NCBI GenBank assembly: GCA_947626225.1
Contig: CANQRH010000003.1
Span: forward strand, 1-35,362
Length of the DNA stretch: 35,362 nucleotides
From: Candidatus Gastranaerophilales bacterium
GTDB taxonomy: Bacteria > Cyanobacteriota > Vampirovibrionia > Gastranaerophilales > Gastranaerophilaceae
Direction: 5' to 3'
Position 1 is the first letter of the stretch; every line of letters starts with the position of its first letter. A program made the translations under genes and the position numbers. This document shows positions 1 through 9,700 of the stretch, piece by piece. The notes under the pieces are model-generated. The model was not told the DNA's origin. It did no database searches and worked only from the letters and a program-made list of their open reading frames with translations.

Positions 1-3000
1 AAATATCCGCCGAGTTGTGCAGCTATCGGGCTTGCCATAACCGATGGGTTGAAGTCTTTGTAGCTGTTACCTGTCGGAGCATACCCAATACCGTCAGATG
101 TACTTGTTGCATTAATCCATCTTAACGGAGTTAATACTTTATGGCTTACGCCTTCTTGAATTGTAAGTTTACCTGACTCAATTCCCAGATTTGCCGCAAG
201 TTCTTCTTTTGAGATATAACCTTTACTTACAAGAGAATCACCTATCGGGTTGAAGTCAGAAAGTGTTACGTTTTTATCTCCCAGGGCACTTCCAAACGTA
301 TCGGTGTCGCCTGTTGCGGAACTGATATCAACTCTAATATCTGCATCGTTACTCCAAGTAATTTCGTCTTTGGTCGTTTGATTGTAGGCATCAAGACTTC
401 CATTTGTGGTATCTAATACAGAGCTATTCTTCATATCAATTTTTGAATTATTAAGCGAGCTGCCTGCGTCTAAATGTAATATACCTGAATTAACGGTCAT
501 TTCAGCGTTTTTAATTTCACCGTTAAAGGTTAAAGTACCTTCACCTTGTTTTGTAACAGTATATGTATCGGCACCCGAGATACCGTCTGCAATCGTAATA
601 TTTCTGTCTTTAGAAGACTCGAATGTCAATTCACCTGTTTTTTTTGTAGTACCGAGTTTATCCATATATATGTCAGCGCCGTCAGCTGCGGAGTTACCGC
701 TGAATACTACGTCACTGCCCGTTGCTTCAACGATTAAATCGCCGTTAGCCCAAACAGCACCACCTTTTTCGCCCGCACTGTTACCGGTAAAGCTTGTATC
801 TGTGACAGTTGTTTCAACATAAGATGCAATAGCACCGCCGTTTTTAGCAGCTGTGTTTCCGCTGAAGGTGCTTCCATGAACATCTAAACTTGAATTTTCA
901 CCATCAGCATTAGAACGTGTAGCGATAGCACCGCCGACCGTTGCTGATGAGTTGCCGACAAATTGTGAACTTTCAACGACTGTCTCGGAGTTGCTTCCTA
1001 CAAATATTGCACCACCGCCTTCGGCATCGCTTTTGAAGTTGGGTTCTGTGCTGTTAAATGCTGTTCCTGTTGTTGAGTTATTTTTAAATGTAGAACCGCT
1101 AACAACTGTTGTATTACCTGCCCAGATTGCTCCGCCTTCATTTTCAGCACTGTTGCCGTCAAAAGTTGCACCTGTAACATTTAATTCGTTACTTTCTCTA
1201 TCCGTAAATATAGCGCCGCCTTGTCCGTAATAAAGATTTCCTGCACTGTCTTTTCTTCCTGTTACGGAGTTGCCGCTAAATGTACCGCCCTCAACGTTTG
1301 TAATTGTATCTTTAGCGCCAAATACAGCGCCGCCTCTTAGAGCATTGTTGGTTGAGAAGTTTGAGTTTGTTAACTCAAGCGAAGCTCCGCCTGTACTTGC
1401 ATTATTATATATTGCACCGCCAAAGCCGTTTGTTGCGGTATTTGAAGCAAAGTTTGTATTTTTAATATCCGTTTGTACATTTGTTGTGATAGCGCCTGCC
1501 GCAGCTGCCTTATTTGATGTAAATGAAGAATATTCAATCGTTAAAGAGCCATCGCCAGCATCTTGGAACAAGGCACCTGCCCAATTGTTTGCACTATTGC
1601 CCGTAAAAGAACTATCTTTAATAGTTGTATTACCTTTAGCATAAACGGCACCCGCATTACCGTATCCGCCTTTTGGCGCACCTTCGGGACCTTCCATATT
1701 CGGGTCTCCGTTTGCTTTATTATTGTTAAATTTAGAATTTGATATATCTAAACTACCGGTACTTGATGTATATAAAGCGCCGGCATTACCTGCTGTGTTA
1801 TCTGAAAATACTGCATTTGCTAATGTAACATTAGAAGTGCCTCCATCTACATATATTGCACCGCCTTGACCTGAATTATTGCTTGTAGTGGTTCTATTGC
1901 CTTTAAATGTTGTTCCGTCAGCAGATATACCGCTTTGATATGCATAAATAGCACCACCATAGTAGGTTGCTTCATTGCCTGTAAATGAACCGCCCGTTAG
2001 AGTTAAGTTCTTGCCGGTACCTCCTATAAAAATTGCTCCGCCTAATCTTGCGGTATTATTATCAAAATTTGTATTTTCTACGGCAGCATCAACAGCGGAC
2101 CAAATAGCGCCGCCTTGGCCTGTGCTACTTTCATTACCGCTTGCCTTATTTTCGCTAAATTTTGCATTTGATACTTTTAAACTGCCACTTGAACCTTCAT
2201 AAACAGCTCCACCATTTTTCTTTGCTTCGTTATTAGAGAAGGTAGTACCATTAATATCCAATTGACCAATGGAATAAACAGCACCACCCAATGCTGATTG
2301 GTTATTACTCATTGTACCGTTAGTAAGAGCTAAAGAGCCTGCCGAATAGATAGCACCGCCTCCGCCATTAGTTTCTCCTGCTTTATTACCGTTAAAATCA
2401 GTATCGCTGATTGCTAAATTACTGCCTTCCGCTGAGTATATAGCGCCTCCGCTCCCAGTTACAGAGTTTGAGCCAAATGAGCTTCCCTTAATTTCGGATT
2501 TTTTACTGCCTTTATAATATATAGCACCACCAAATGCAGATTGATTATTTGAAAAAGAACTGTTTTTAATATCAAAAGAACCTGCCGAATAGATAGCACC
2601 GCCTCCGCTATTTTCATTTGTTTTATTACCGCTAAAAGTTGTATCTTTGATGTTCAATGTGCTGTTTGTATTTGAGTATATAGCGCCTCCGCTTGATGTT
2701 GAAGTGTTTGAATCAAATGTGCTTCCCAAAATATCAATAGTTCCTTTGCCATCGTTAAACAAAGCACCGCCAAATTTAGCTTTATTATTGGAAAAAGTAC
2801 TGTCTGTAATACTTAAACCAGTTACTCCCTCTTCTGAAGCAGTTGAACCAAAATATATTGCACCACCATATTGATATGTGCCAGTAGTAGCTTCATTATT
2901 ATTAAAAACTGCATTTTCTACATTATGATTAAGAGAATTGTATAAAATAGCACCGCCAAGACCATTGGTGCTATCACCTTTATGATTTTTGAAAGTTTTA

Positions 3001-3116
3001 TTTTTTACTTGATCATCGCTGGGACTTATCAAATGCTGAGTATCATCTGCATTTGCCTGCAGCGGAAAAGCAAGGCACATCAATAATGCTGCCGTTAACA
3101 CTTTTTTCTTTTCCAT
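1..3116 (-). CDS. Pmp-like GGAI/FxxN repeat surface protein, partial (cut by left edge)
   Basis: The frame is open from an ATG at 3116 to the left edge, about 1038 codons without a stop; the 3' end is missing. The start follows AAGGAG with good spacing. The N-terminus is a signal peptide (MEKKKVLTAALLMCLAFPLQANA, by my reading of the reverse strand, cleavage after ANA). The rest is a long series of FxxN followed by GGA(I/V/L) motifs, such as FSNNKAKFGGALF; I count about 22 GGA motifs plus a few AGA variants. In chlamydial polymorphic outer membrane proteins these two motifs mark a right-handed beta-helix passenger of an adhesin. The last part (about residue 820 onwards) loses the motif and resembles an autotransporter stalk. 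Whether a C-terminal barrel follows cannot be seen. The downstream-oriented neighbour at 3780-10337 starts with the same motif, so the two probably share ancestry. Family assignment is confident; function as an adhesin is inferred. Confidence 0.85.
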   Translation of the reverse strand, partial: MEKKKVLTAALLMCLAFPLQANADDTQHLISPSDDQVKNKTFKNHKGDSTNGLGGAILYNSLNHNVENAVFNNNEATTGTYQYGGAIYFGSTASEEGVTGLSITDSTFSNNKAKFGGALFNDGKGTIDILGSTFDSNTSTSSGGAIYSNTNSTLNIKDTTFSGNKTNENSGGGAIYSAGSFDIKNSSFSNNQSAFGGAIYYKGSKKSEIKGSSFGSNSVTGSGGAIYSAEGSNLAISDTDFNGNKAGETNGGGGAIYSAGSLALTNGTMSNNQSALGGAVYSIGQLDINGTTFSNNEAKKNGGAVYEGSSGSLKVSNAKFSENKASGNESSTGQGGAIWSAVDAAVENTNFDNNTARLGGAIFIGGTGKNLTLTGGSFTGNEATYYGGAIYAYQSGISADGTTFKGNRTTTSNNSGQGGAIYVDGGTSNVTLANAVFSDNTAGNAGALYTSSTGSLDISNSKFNNNKANGDPNMEGPEGAPKGGYGNAGAVYAKGNTTIKDSSFTGNSANNWAGALFQDAGDGSLTIEYSSFTSNKAAAAGAITTNVQTDIKNTNFASNTATNGFGGAIYNNASTGGASLELTNSNFSTNNALRGGAVFGAKDTITNVEGGTFSGNSVTGRKDSAGNLYYGQGGAIFTDRESNELNVTGATFDGNSAENEGGAIWAGNTTVVSGSTFKNNSTTGTAFNSTEPNFKSDAEGGGAIFVGSNSETVVESSQFVGNSSATVGGAIATRSNADGENSSLDVHGSTFSGNTAAKNGGAIASYVETTVTDTSFTGNSAGEKGGAVWANGDLIVEATGSDVVFSGNSAADGADIYMDKLGTTKKTGELTFESSKDRNITIADGISGADTYTVTKQGEGTLTFNGEIKNAEMTVNSGILHLDAGSSLNNSKIDMKNSSVLDTTNGSLDAYNQTTKDEITWSNDADIRVDISSATGDTDTFGSALGDKNVTLSDFNPIGDSLVSKGYISKEELAANLGIESGKLTIQEGVSHKVLTPLRWINATSTSDGIGYAPTGNSYKDFNPSVMASPIAAQLGGY

Positions 3117-3249
3117 AATTTCTCCTTTTCTTAAATTCCTACAATATAGTAATTACAAGCTTTTTGATAAAATTAATGTCTTACATTTTATCTGTTATGT
3201 AAAACATACCTAAAAGCCTTAATATAAAATGGTTTAAGGAATCGGAATT

Positions 3250-3275
3250 ATTTTTTATTTTTTATTTTTTATTTT
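3250..3275. repeat. Heptanucleotide simple repeat (ATTTTTT, about 3.7 units)
   Basis: Three perfect ATTTTTT units are followed by ATTTT, about 135-160 bases upstream of the Pmp-like start codon. Short tandem repeats in adhesin leaders can change length by slippage and alter expression. Here no -35/-10 pair clearly flanks the tract, so a regulatory role is only a possibility. Confidence 0.6.
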
Positions 3276-3401
3276 GAATATAAACTTGACAAATCATATC
3301 TGTTGATATATTGTTAACTCAGAATATTGCTATACAAATCAGATAAATTGTTAAGTGTTAAAAATGTAACACTTCATTTCTTAATAAAAAAAAATTCAGC
3401 T

Positions 3402-3427
3402 TGTAGGTCGGATTTACTAATCCGACA
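3402..3427 (+). repeat. Palindromic element, family A copy 1
   Basis: The element begins TGTAGGTCGGAT, has the loop TTACTA, and ends ATCCGACA. The 7-base arms GTCGGAT/ATCCGAC pair perfectly. It shares its outer bases (TGTARGT...ACA) with two nearby elements whose arms differ in sequence but still pair. This looks like the REP-like short palindromes widespread in bacterial intergenic DNA. Confidence 0.75.
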
Positions 3428-3439
3428 AGTAAAGAAAAA

Positions 3440-3465
3440 TGTAAGTTGGGGTTTCTACCCCAACA
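3440..3465 (+). repeat. Palindromic element, family A copy 2
   Basis: The element begins TGTAAGTTGGGG, has the loop TTTCTA, and ends CCCCAACA. The arms GTTGGGG/ccccaac pair over 7 bases. Length (26 bases), loop length and outer bases match copy 1, but the arm sequence is changed on both sides in a compensating way. Confidence 0.75.
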
Positions 3466-3490
3466 AATTTTAGTAATGTAAAATATTAGT

Positions 3491-3511
3491 TGTTAGGCTG
3501 CCTAACCTACA
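3491..3511 (-). repeat. Palindromic element, family A copy 3 (inverted, short)
   Basis: Read on the minus strand it begins TGTAGGTTAGG and ends CCTAACA, with arms GTTAGG/CCTAAC and a 3-base loop. The shared outer bases place it in family A in the opposite orientation, with yet another pairing arm sequence. Confidence 0.65.
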
Positions 3512-3532
3512 TGACTATCTGAAAATGGGTAA

Positions 3533-3557
3533 GATGCTGAAACAAGTTCAGCATGAC
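3533..3557 (-). repeat. Palindromic element, family B copy 1 (inverted)
   Basis: On the minus strand it reads GTCATGCTGAA, CTTGT, TTCAGCATC. The 8-base arms ATGCTGAA/TTCAGCAT flank the loop. The loop and inner arms are identical to the element at 3634-3659, while the outer arm bases differ and still pair. Confidence 0.75.
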
Positions 3558-3633
3558 AATTTTATTACATGACAAATTAAATAAACGATATGGCAATTTG
3601 AAATTGTTAGACTCCCCAATCTGCAAATTTAAT

Positions 3634-3659
3634 GTCACCCTGAACTTGTTTCAGGGTCT
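3634..3659 (+). repeat. Palindromic element, family B copy 2
   Basis: It reads GTCACCCTGAA, CTTGT, TTCAGGGTCT, with 8-base arms ACCCTGAA/TTCAGGGT. I recognise this as a very common intergenic palindrome type in many bacterial phyla. It sits directly upstream of the GIY-YIG remnant. Confidence 0.8.
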
Positions 3660-3672
3660 GATATCTTTCTTA

Positions 3673-3681
3673 TGTTATAAT
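3673..3681 (+). promoter_or_regulatory. Extended -10 promoter (TGTTATAAT) of the GIY-YIG remnant
   Basis: TG, one base, then a perfect TATAAT ends 6 bases before an ATG. Transcription would be expected to start at or next to that ATG, giving a leaderless message. The same layout is found before purB. Confidence 0.55.
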
Positions 3682-3687
3682 AAAACA

Positions 3688-3774
3688 ATGAACAAAACTT
3701 ATGCTGTATATATTTTGACAAATTACAATGAAATGATAAAAAAAGGCAGCCGAGATATACCCGACTGCCATTAA
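3688..3774 (+). pseudogene. Truncated GIY-YIG endonuclease-like gene remnant
   Basis: A 28-codon frame begins MNKTYAVYILTN, which matches the typical start of small GIY-YIG (UPF0213-like) nucleases (M-K-x-YYVYILTN). In that family the next residues are about NNxVLYIGVT and a full protein is about 80-100 residues. Here the similarity stops after LTNYN, and the frame runs into the terminator hairpin of the convergent autotransporter gene. The GIY half survives only as AVYI and the YIG half is missing, so no nuclease can be made. There is no Shine-Dalgarno; the promoter at 3673-3681 would give a leaderless transcript. I infer a remnant truncated by deletion or rearrangement. Confidence 0.5.
3738..3769 (-). 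terminator. Rho-independent terminator of the autotransporter gene
   Basis: On the minus strand GGCAGTCGGG, loop TATAT, CTCGGCTGCC forms a 10-base-pair stem with two G-U pairs, followed by seven T. It begins 10 bases beyond the stop codon at 3780. Confidence 0.85.
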
Positions 3775-3779
3775 ATTTG

Positions 3780-6700
3780 TTACAGTTTGAACATTAAACC
3801 GCCTTGGAACCCTACACCGGTTCTTCCGACATTTCTTATTACCATTTGGAAATATCCGCTCAATCGGTCTTTCCAAGTTTTGGTAATACCAAATCCGTAT
3901 TCGAGGAAACCATGATCCATACCTAATCTGTGAAGATCAACATTTCCCGCTTGACCGTCTACAGAACTCATTATGTTAAAGAAATACTGAACAGTCAAAT
4001 ATGTACTCCATGTCTCTCTGCCGTAGATAAAGTTAATCCCCGGTGCTACGTTTACCCCGTTGAGATAGCCCGAACGCATATGCATATCGCCGTAATCCGT
4101 GTGCCATCCCTGTTTTCCGAATAAACTGTATGAAGCCAGTAAACTTGGCTGGATTACAAAGTGTTTTCCGGGGTGGAAGTTGTAAGCCGTCTTGACTGCG
4201 GCACCGACATACCAGTTTCCTGCTTTGTCATTATAACTTCCCGCATAATTGTAAAGTCCGGTTACGTCCATTTCGTTGCCGTATCCGCCGCCGTAGGCAA
4301 GCACCGAACCTATGAAATCATTCTTCATGAAGGTCGCCATCAAACCGCCTTGTCCGCCGTTTTGGTACATGCTAGTATTTGCATAATTTTGATGAGCTCC
4401 CGTATACCCTATATAAGCCGTCGGTAACAATGTCCAGCCTTTTTTAAGCTCTACTGCGGGGAAGTCACCGCCGATTAATGCACCGTAGAAGTTGTTTTCA
4501 ACATCCAAGTTGCGGCCTAAATCCAATCTTTCAAATGTTCCGAAAGGCTTAAACCATAAGCTTCCGTCTTTCTTGTCGTACTGATAAGGCGCAAATTGCG
4601 GGAACGCAGCAGCATAACGGTTAGGATTGTGTTGTGCCAGATACTGCATATTGATTTCCTGCGTATGATTGAACAACATGTTATTAATCGTCAGCTGGTT
4701 TTGGAAGTTGGCTATCGTAGAAACCTGACCTCTGAATACCTGATCATTATATCTTACAAGAGATGCCCTGTAATTTCCGCCGCCGTTGGAGAAAAGTCTG
4801 TAATCACCTATAGGAGTGAATACTTCTTTATTTGTGGCCGTAAAGTTTACCGCATCAAGCCCTTGACCTTCAAAAACCTGAAGATATACATCCCTGTCGA
4901 TGGGACATTTGTTAATAAAGTCCCAATTATCAACATTTATTGTACCGCCTCCGCTAACCGAACCGGTAAGAATTCTGTCTGACTTCCAGTCACGTCCGGA
5001 AATATCAATACCAAAACTTCCCGTACTTGGGGTTTCCGTAAATATAATATTTCCCGTTGAACTGTCAGTAAGTATTCCGTCAACCAAGCTGACAGAGCTT
5101 TCGCCCTTAAACGTTGTTGAATCAGCTTTATAACCCGTTCCCGCAACGCCGAGTCTTGAATCTTCAAGAGTAACTTTGCCGAGATTAGAAGGCTCGGAAG
5201 CCGCTATATTAACGTTGCTGTGATTTTTAGCGGTAATGCCGTTACTTTCGACTGATGTTCCGCTGATATTAACATTACTTTCGTTATCGGCTGAAATACC
5301 ATCTTTGACCGAAACTTCATTTTTTGCATATGCGTTAACGGTACTTTTGTTGTTAACTGTTATATCTTTATCAATGGTAACGTCAACACCTGATGCGTTT
5401 ACCGTACCTTCATCGTGTGCTTTTACTTCCTCAAGTGTAACGCTTCTGCCGTTTTGCGCGAAAGCATTTATAGTACCGCCGTTTGATACTTCAATATCAT
5501 CCGAAATGACCAAATCAACATCACCATGGCGTGTTGAATAAGTCAGTGTTGCAGCTTTATCAAGTTTTGTCGTACCTTGGAATTTGTCCGAATAAATTCC
5601 GATATGTTCACCTGCGATGTCATCGCCGAATTCAAGACTTCCGCCAAAACCGTCTCGGTCATCAAAGTATAAATTACCGCTCTTGTGAAGCGTTAAGTTC
5701 CCGCTGTATTTGCTCGTTGAACCGCTGAACAATACATCGCCCGAACCGTTTTTATTGATATGTCCGTCTTTATCGTTTGTACTTACTAAATCCGCTTTAA
5801 GGTTTAACCCGCTGTTTTCTGCATGGTCTCCGTCGAGATTCAATGTTGAATCAGCACCGTTGAAAGTGATTTTCTGGTTTTCTTCGCCTTCTTGGTGATC
5901 TTTCATCCTTACGCCGTTGCCCATATTCAGGACACCTTGGCTATTAATGGTTATATCACCCAAAACAGTATCACCATCGTTCAATGAAACAGTGCCCGCA
6001 CCATTTGAAGTATCACCGATTGAAAGTTCACCCTGAATTTGTGCATTAACCGCATCTTCAATAGTACTTCCCGAGGTGACAGAAAGCGTACTTTCAGCTG
6101 TAGTGGTTAAATCACCCGCAACAGCGGTAAGTTTACCGTTTGAAGTTCCGCCATAGTTGAGTGTACCGCCTTCGTTCAGGGTAATATCGCCTGCCCAAGT
6201 GTCACCCTCTTTATCAAACCAAGCACTTCCCCCATCGTTTATGGTTAATTTATTTCCGCTTTCTAATTTTGCGTTTGTACCCGAGCCTATGGTGTCACCG
6301 TCTTGCAGTACAAGGTCACTGCCGTTTGTAATATTTAAGGTTCCGCCCGTTGCGGTTAACCGTCCGTGATAAGCTTCTTCCGCTCTCGCTTTTGAGGTGC
6401 TTGAGTCATTTGTTATATTATCAAGTGTAAGTGTTCCGTTTGTTAAATCAACATGAGCATTACCCCAAGTGTCTGCGTGCTCATCATCACCGTCAAGTGT
6501 AACGTCCCCGTCTGAGATGTTCAGCGTTACATTGTCAGAAAGAACAACTTGTGCACCTTCTTCGATTTTATCTTCAGAATTATTTACGTCAAAGTCACTT
6601 GTAACGGTAAGTTTTCCGCCGGATTGTTTCAGTGCGCCTGATTTTGCATTGTCACCCGAAAATCCGTCAACAGTAAGATTACCACTTTCCGAAACTTCAA

Positions 6701-9700
6701 CATTTCCCGCCCAAGTGTCGCCTTCGTTAAGAGTTGTTGTACCGCCGGACATCTGGAGAGCTCCGTGTTCTTTTATATCGACACTTGCGCCATCGCTGAT
6801 AATACCATTGCTCTGGTCTAATGTACTTGTTGTACTGCCGTCACCTATGGTAACAGAACCGCCTGTGATGCTGTCACTCTCCTGATTCATGTCAAACTCG
6901 CCTTTTACGGTTGTACTGCCCGCGGTCTGCTCAAATGTACCGGATTTACTTTTCATATCCTCAAGCGTTAAATTTCCGCCTGATACCTTAACTTTTCCGT
7001 TCCAAGTATCAGCACTTCCCTCATCGCCGTCTAATGTAACATTGCCTTCGGTTACATTAAGAGTTGAACCGTTTTCTACATTTGTCTTTACTTCTTTATA
7101 AACATAGCTGCCTTCGCCGATATCCAACGCCTGCTCGCCGCCTTTGACATTCAGACTTCCGTTGTTTGCATGTAAAACGCCGTTAGAACCGTTTTTTGTA
7201 CCTTCAAACGTAAGCGTTCCGCCATCATTGCTTTCACGAGACTTTCCGAGTTGAATGGTTGAATCAGAATTCCAGTTATCTGCATGTTCGCCGTCACCGT
7301 TAACAGTAAGGTTTCCTTCACCGGTAATCAAATAATTGTTGCCACCTTCAATGTTGTAACCTGCTGCTTCGGCAATATCATCCTGAATCTTGATGTCACC
7401 TTCCATTTTACCTGAAAAGTGAAAATCGCCGCCTGATACTGAACCGCCCTCTTCCACATTAAAACTGGAGCCTTGACCGAGAGTAATATCTCCGCCTGAA
7501 ACAGTTCCACCCTGTTTAACATCGAAAGCAGCACCTTCAACGGAAATATGACCGTCTTCAATTGTACCACCGTCATCAACATTCAAACTTCCGCCGTTTT
7601 GAGCCGTAATGTTACCGCCTTCGATTGTTCCGCCTTCTTTAACATCAATGCTTCCGCCGTCTGCCGTAATTTGTGCGTTGCCCGAAATACTACCCTGATT
7701 TTCGACCGCTAAGTCTGCACCGTCTGAAATATCAATAGTTCCGCCCGTGATTGAGCCTGCACTATCACCGCCGACTGCAAGCGTGCTGCCTTCACCGCTT
7801 ACGTCAATATTAGAATCGGAAACCGTTCCGCCTTCAACATTGAGCGTACCGCCGCCGTTAACATCAATATCCGAACCTGATACAGTACCGCTTTTAACAT
7901 CAAGTGTTCCGCCGCTTACATTAATGTCAGAATTTGAAACACTTCCGCCGTTAACATCAACCGTACCACCTTCGCTGACTTCGATATTGCCGCCTGTAAT
8001 CGTGTCACCATCTTGGAGTTCAAAGTTTGTTTCTTCGCCTTTTACATTAAGGTTTGCTTCGCCTGTTTGAGTATATTTACCCGATTTGCTTGCTAATCCA
8101 TCAACTGTGACAGTTCCGCCGTTGTTATTGACATCGCCTTGCCAGGTTGAACCGTTTTTAACGGTTAAATCTCCGTTTTCGGTAACATTTGTCGTACTTC
8201 CGCTTTCCAAAGTGAGTTGTGTATTGCCGTTTACGGTGCCTTCAACATCCAATGTACCGCCTGATTTGACGTCAACAGTACCGCCGGTAACCGTTCCGCC
8301 CGATTTGACATCCATTTCACCTTGAACATTAAACGTACCGTTTGAAACAGAACCGCCCTGTTCAACATCGAAATGTCCGCCTGATTCAACATCGAATGTA
8401 CCGCCGGAAACCGTACCACCTTGATTTACATTCAAGTTTCCGCTTATATCCATATCGGCAGAACCCGATACCGTACCGTTTGAGCCGATATTTATATCGC
8501 CGTCTACATCAAAGTTTCCGCCTGATACGTTTGCACCACCTTGAACTCCTAACGTTGTACCTGATTCTACAGCAACATCACCGCCTGAAATTGAACTTCC
8601 TTCATCATTAAGTGTTAAATTTGAACCGTTTTGTAAAGTAAGTTTTCCGCCGTCTTGAAGGTAAGTCCCATCTGTCGTATTATGTGAAAATCCGTCAAGT
8701 ACAAGCTCACCTTTAGAGCCTTCACCGTTACCGACATGAACCGAGCCGTTCCAAGTATCAAAAGTTTCATCGCCGGAGGTCAATGCAAAAAGGCTGTATG
8801 CGCTTGCGGGTGCTTGAGCGTTCAAAGTCAATTGACCGTTGATAATATCGACTTCAGCGCCTTGTCCGATATTTACAACAACATTTTCGTCAATAGTTGA
8901 AACTTTATCTGCATCATCTAATGTCAAAACACTGCCGTCACCCGTTACAGTAAGTTTTTTACCGCTGAATTTTTTATTTTCGCCGATTGTGGCTTTTCCG
9001 CCGTCTTTAAGTTCAAGTTCACCGCTCTGAATATCAAATTTGTTAAACATATCGGAGTTATTCAGGGTAGTTTTGGTATTTTCGCCTGTTTGAGTGTATG
9101 TACCCGTGTAATTGTTAACAGTATGGTTTCCACTAAATTCAACGGTACCTTCATTTGTGATATTTCCGGAACCTGCGATTGAATCATTTGAACCGAATAT
9201 GACTTTATGACCTTCACTCGTTTTGATAGTCATATTTCCGCCGGACAGATAAACATCGGCTCCGCCGGATGTTGCAGTATTTCCGCTGAATGTAACGTCT
9301 TTGTTTTCGGCTTGAATAGTCAAGTCTCCTTGAGTAAATATCGCACCGCCTTGTTGAGTTGCGCTGTTGTTTTCAAAAGTCACACCGTCGTTAATTGTCA
9401 ATTTACCTGCATTATAAATCGCTCCGCCTTGAGCTGCTTTGTTGCCGGTAAAGGTTGTACCGGCGTTAACGGTTGTTTTGCCTGTATAATCCAATTGCGG
9501 AGCATCAGAATCGGTTGTTGCGTCATTATAAATCGCTCCGCCGTTTTTAGCTGCGGTGTTGCCCGAGAAAGTACTGTTTTCACCGATTTCTACAGTGCCG
9601 TAATAGTTCGCTATTGCACCGCCGTTACCGCCGGCTTTGTTTTCTGAGAATTTAGAATTTGCACCTGTCTTAAATGAAGTAGAGTCGCTATCGCCGAATA

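Larger units (their letters stand above)
3117..3779. other. 663-base intergenic region with palindromic repeats and a gene remnant
   Basis: This gap lies between two minus-strand surface-protein genes. Reading upward it holds the leader of the Pmp-like gene, an AT-rich heptamer repeat (3250-3275), five short palindromes of two families (3402-3659), a promoter-like extended -10, a truncated GIY-YIG nuclease start (3688-3774) and the terminator of the autotransporter gene. A plus-strand TTGACA at about 3287 with TATTGT 17 bases downstream looks like a promoter but has no obvious gene. No tRNA or other RNA gene was recognised. Confidence 0.7.

Noticed and set aside
3287..3315. Plus-strand TTGACA-N17-TATTGT promoter-like pair
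   Set aside because: No plus-strand gene follows for nearly 400 bases except the remnant that has its own promoter; left as a chance match in AT-rich DNA.
3402..3506. Intergenic palindromes read as terminators
   Set aside because: Most lack a T-run on either side and no gene ends next to them; shared outer bases and covarying arms fit a repeat family better.
3553..3687. Upstream extension of the GIY-YIG frame (start at 3553)
   Set aside because: It runs through the family B palindrome and shows no protein-like similarity; the recognisable protein begins at the ATG at 3688.
406..9647. Many plus-strand open frames of 60-146 codons opposite the Pmp-like and autotransporter genes
   Set aside because: They are antisense shadows of repeat-rich genes with biased composition; they lack ribosome sites and recognisable motifs, while the minus-strand frame is continuous with signal peptide and barrel.
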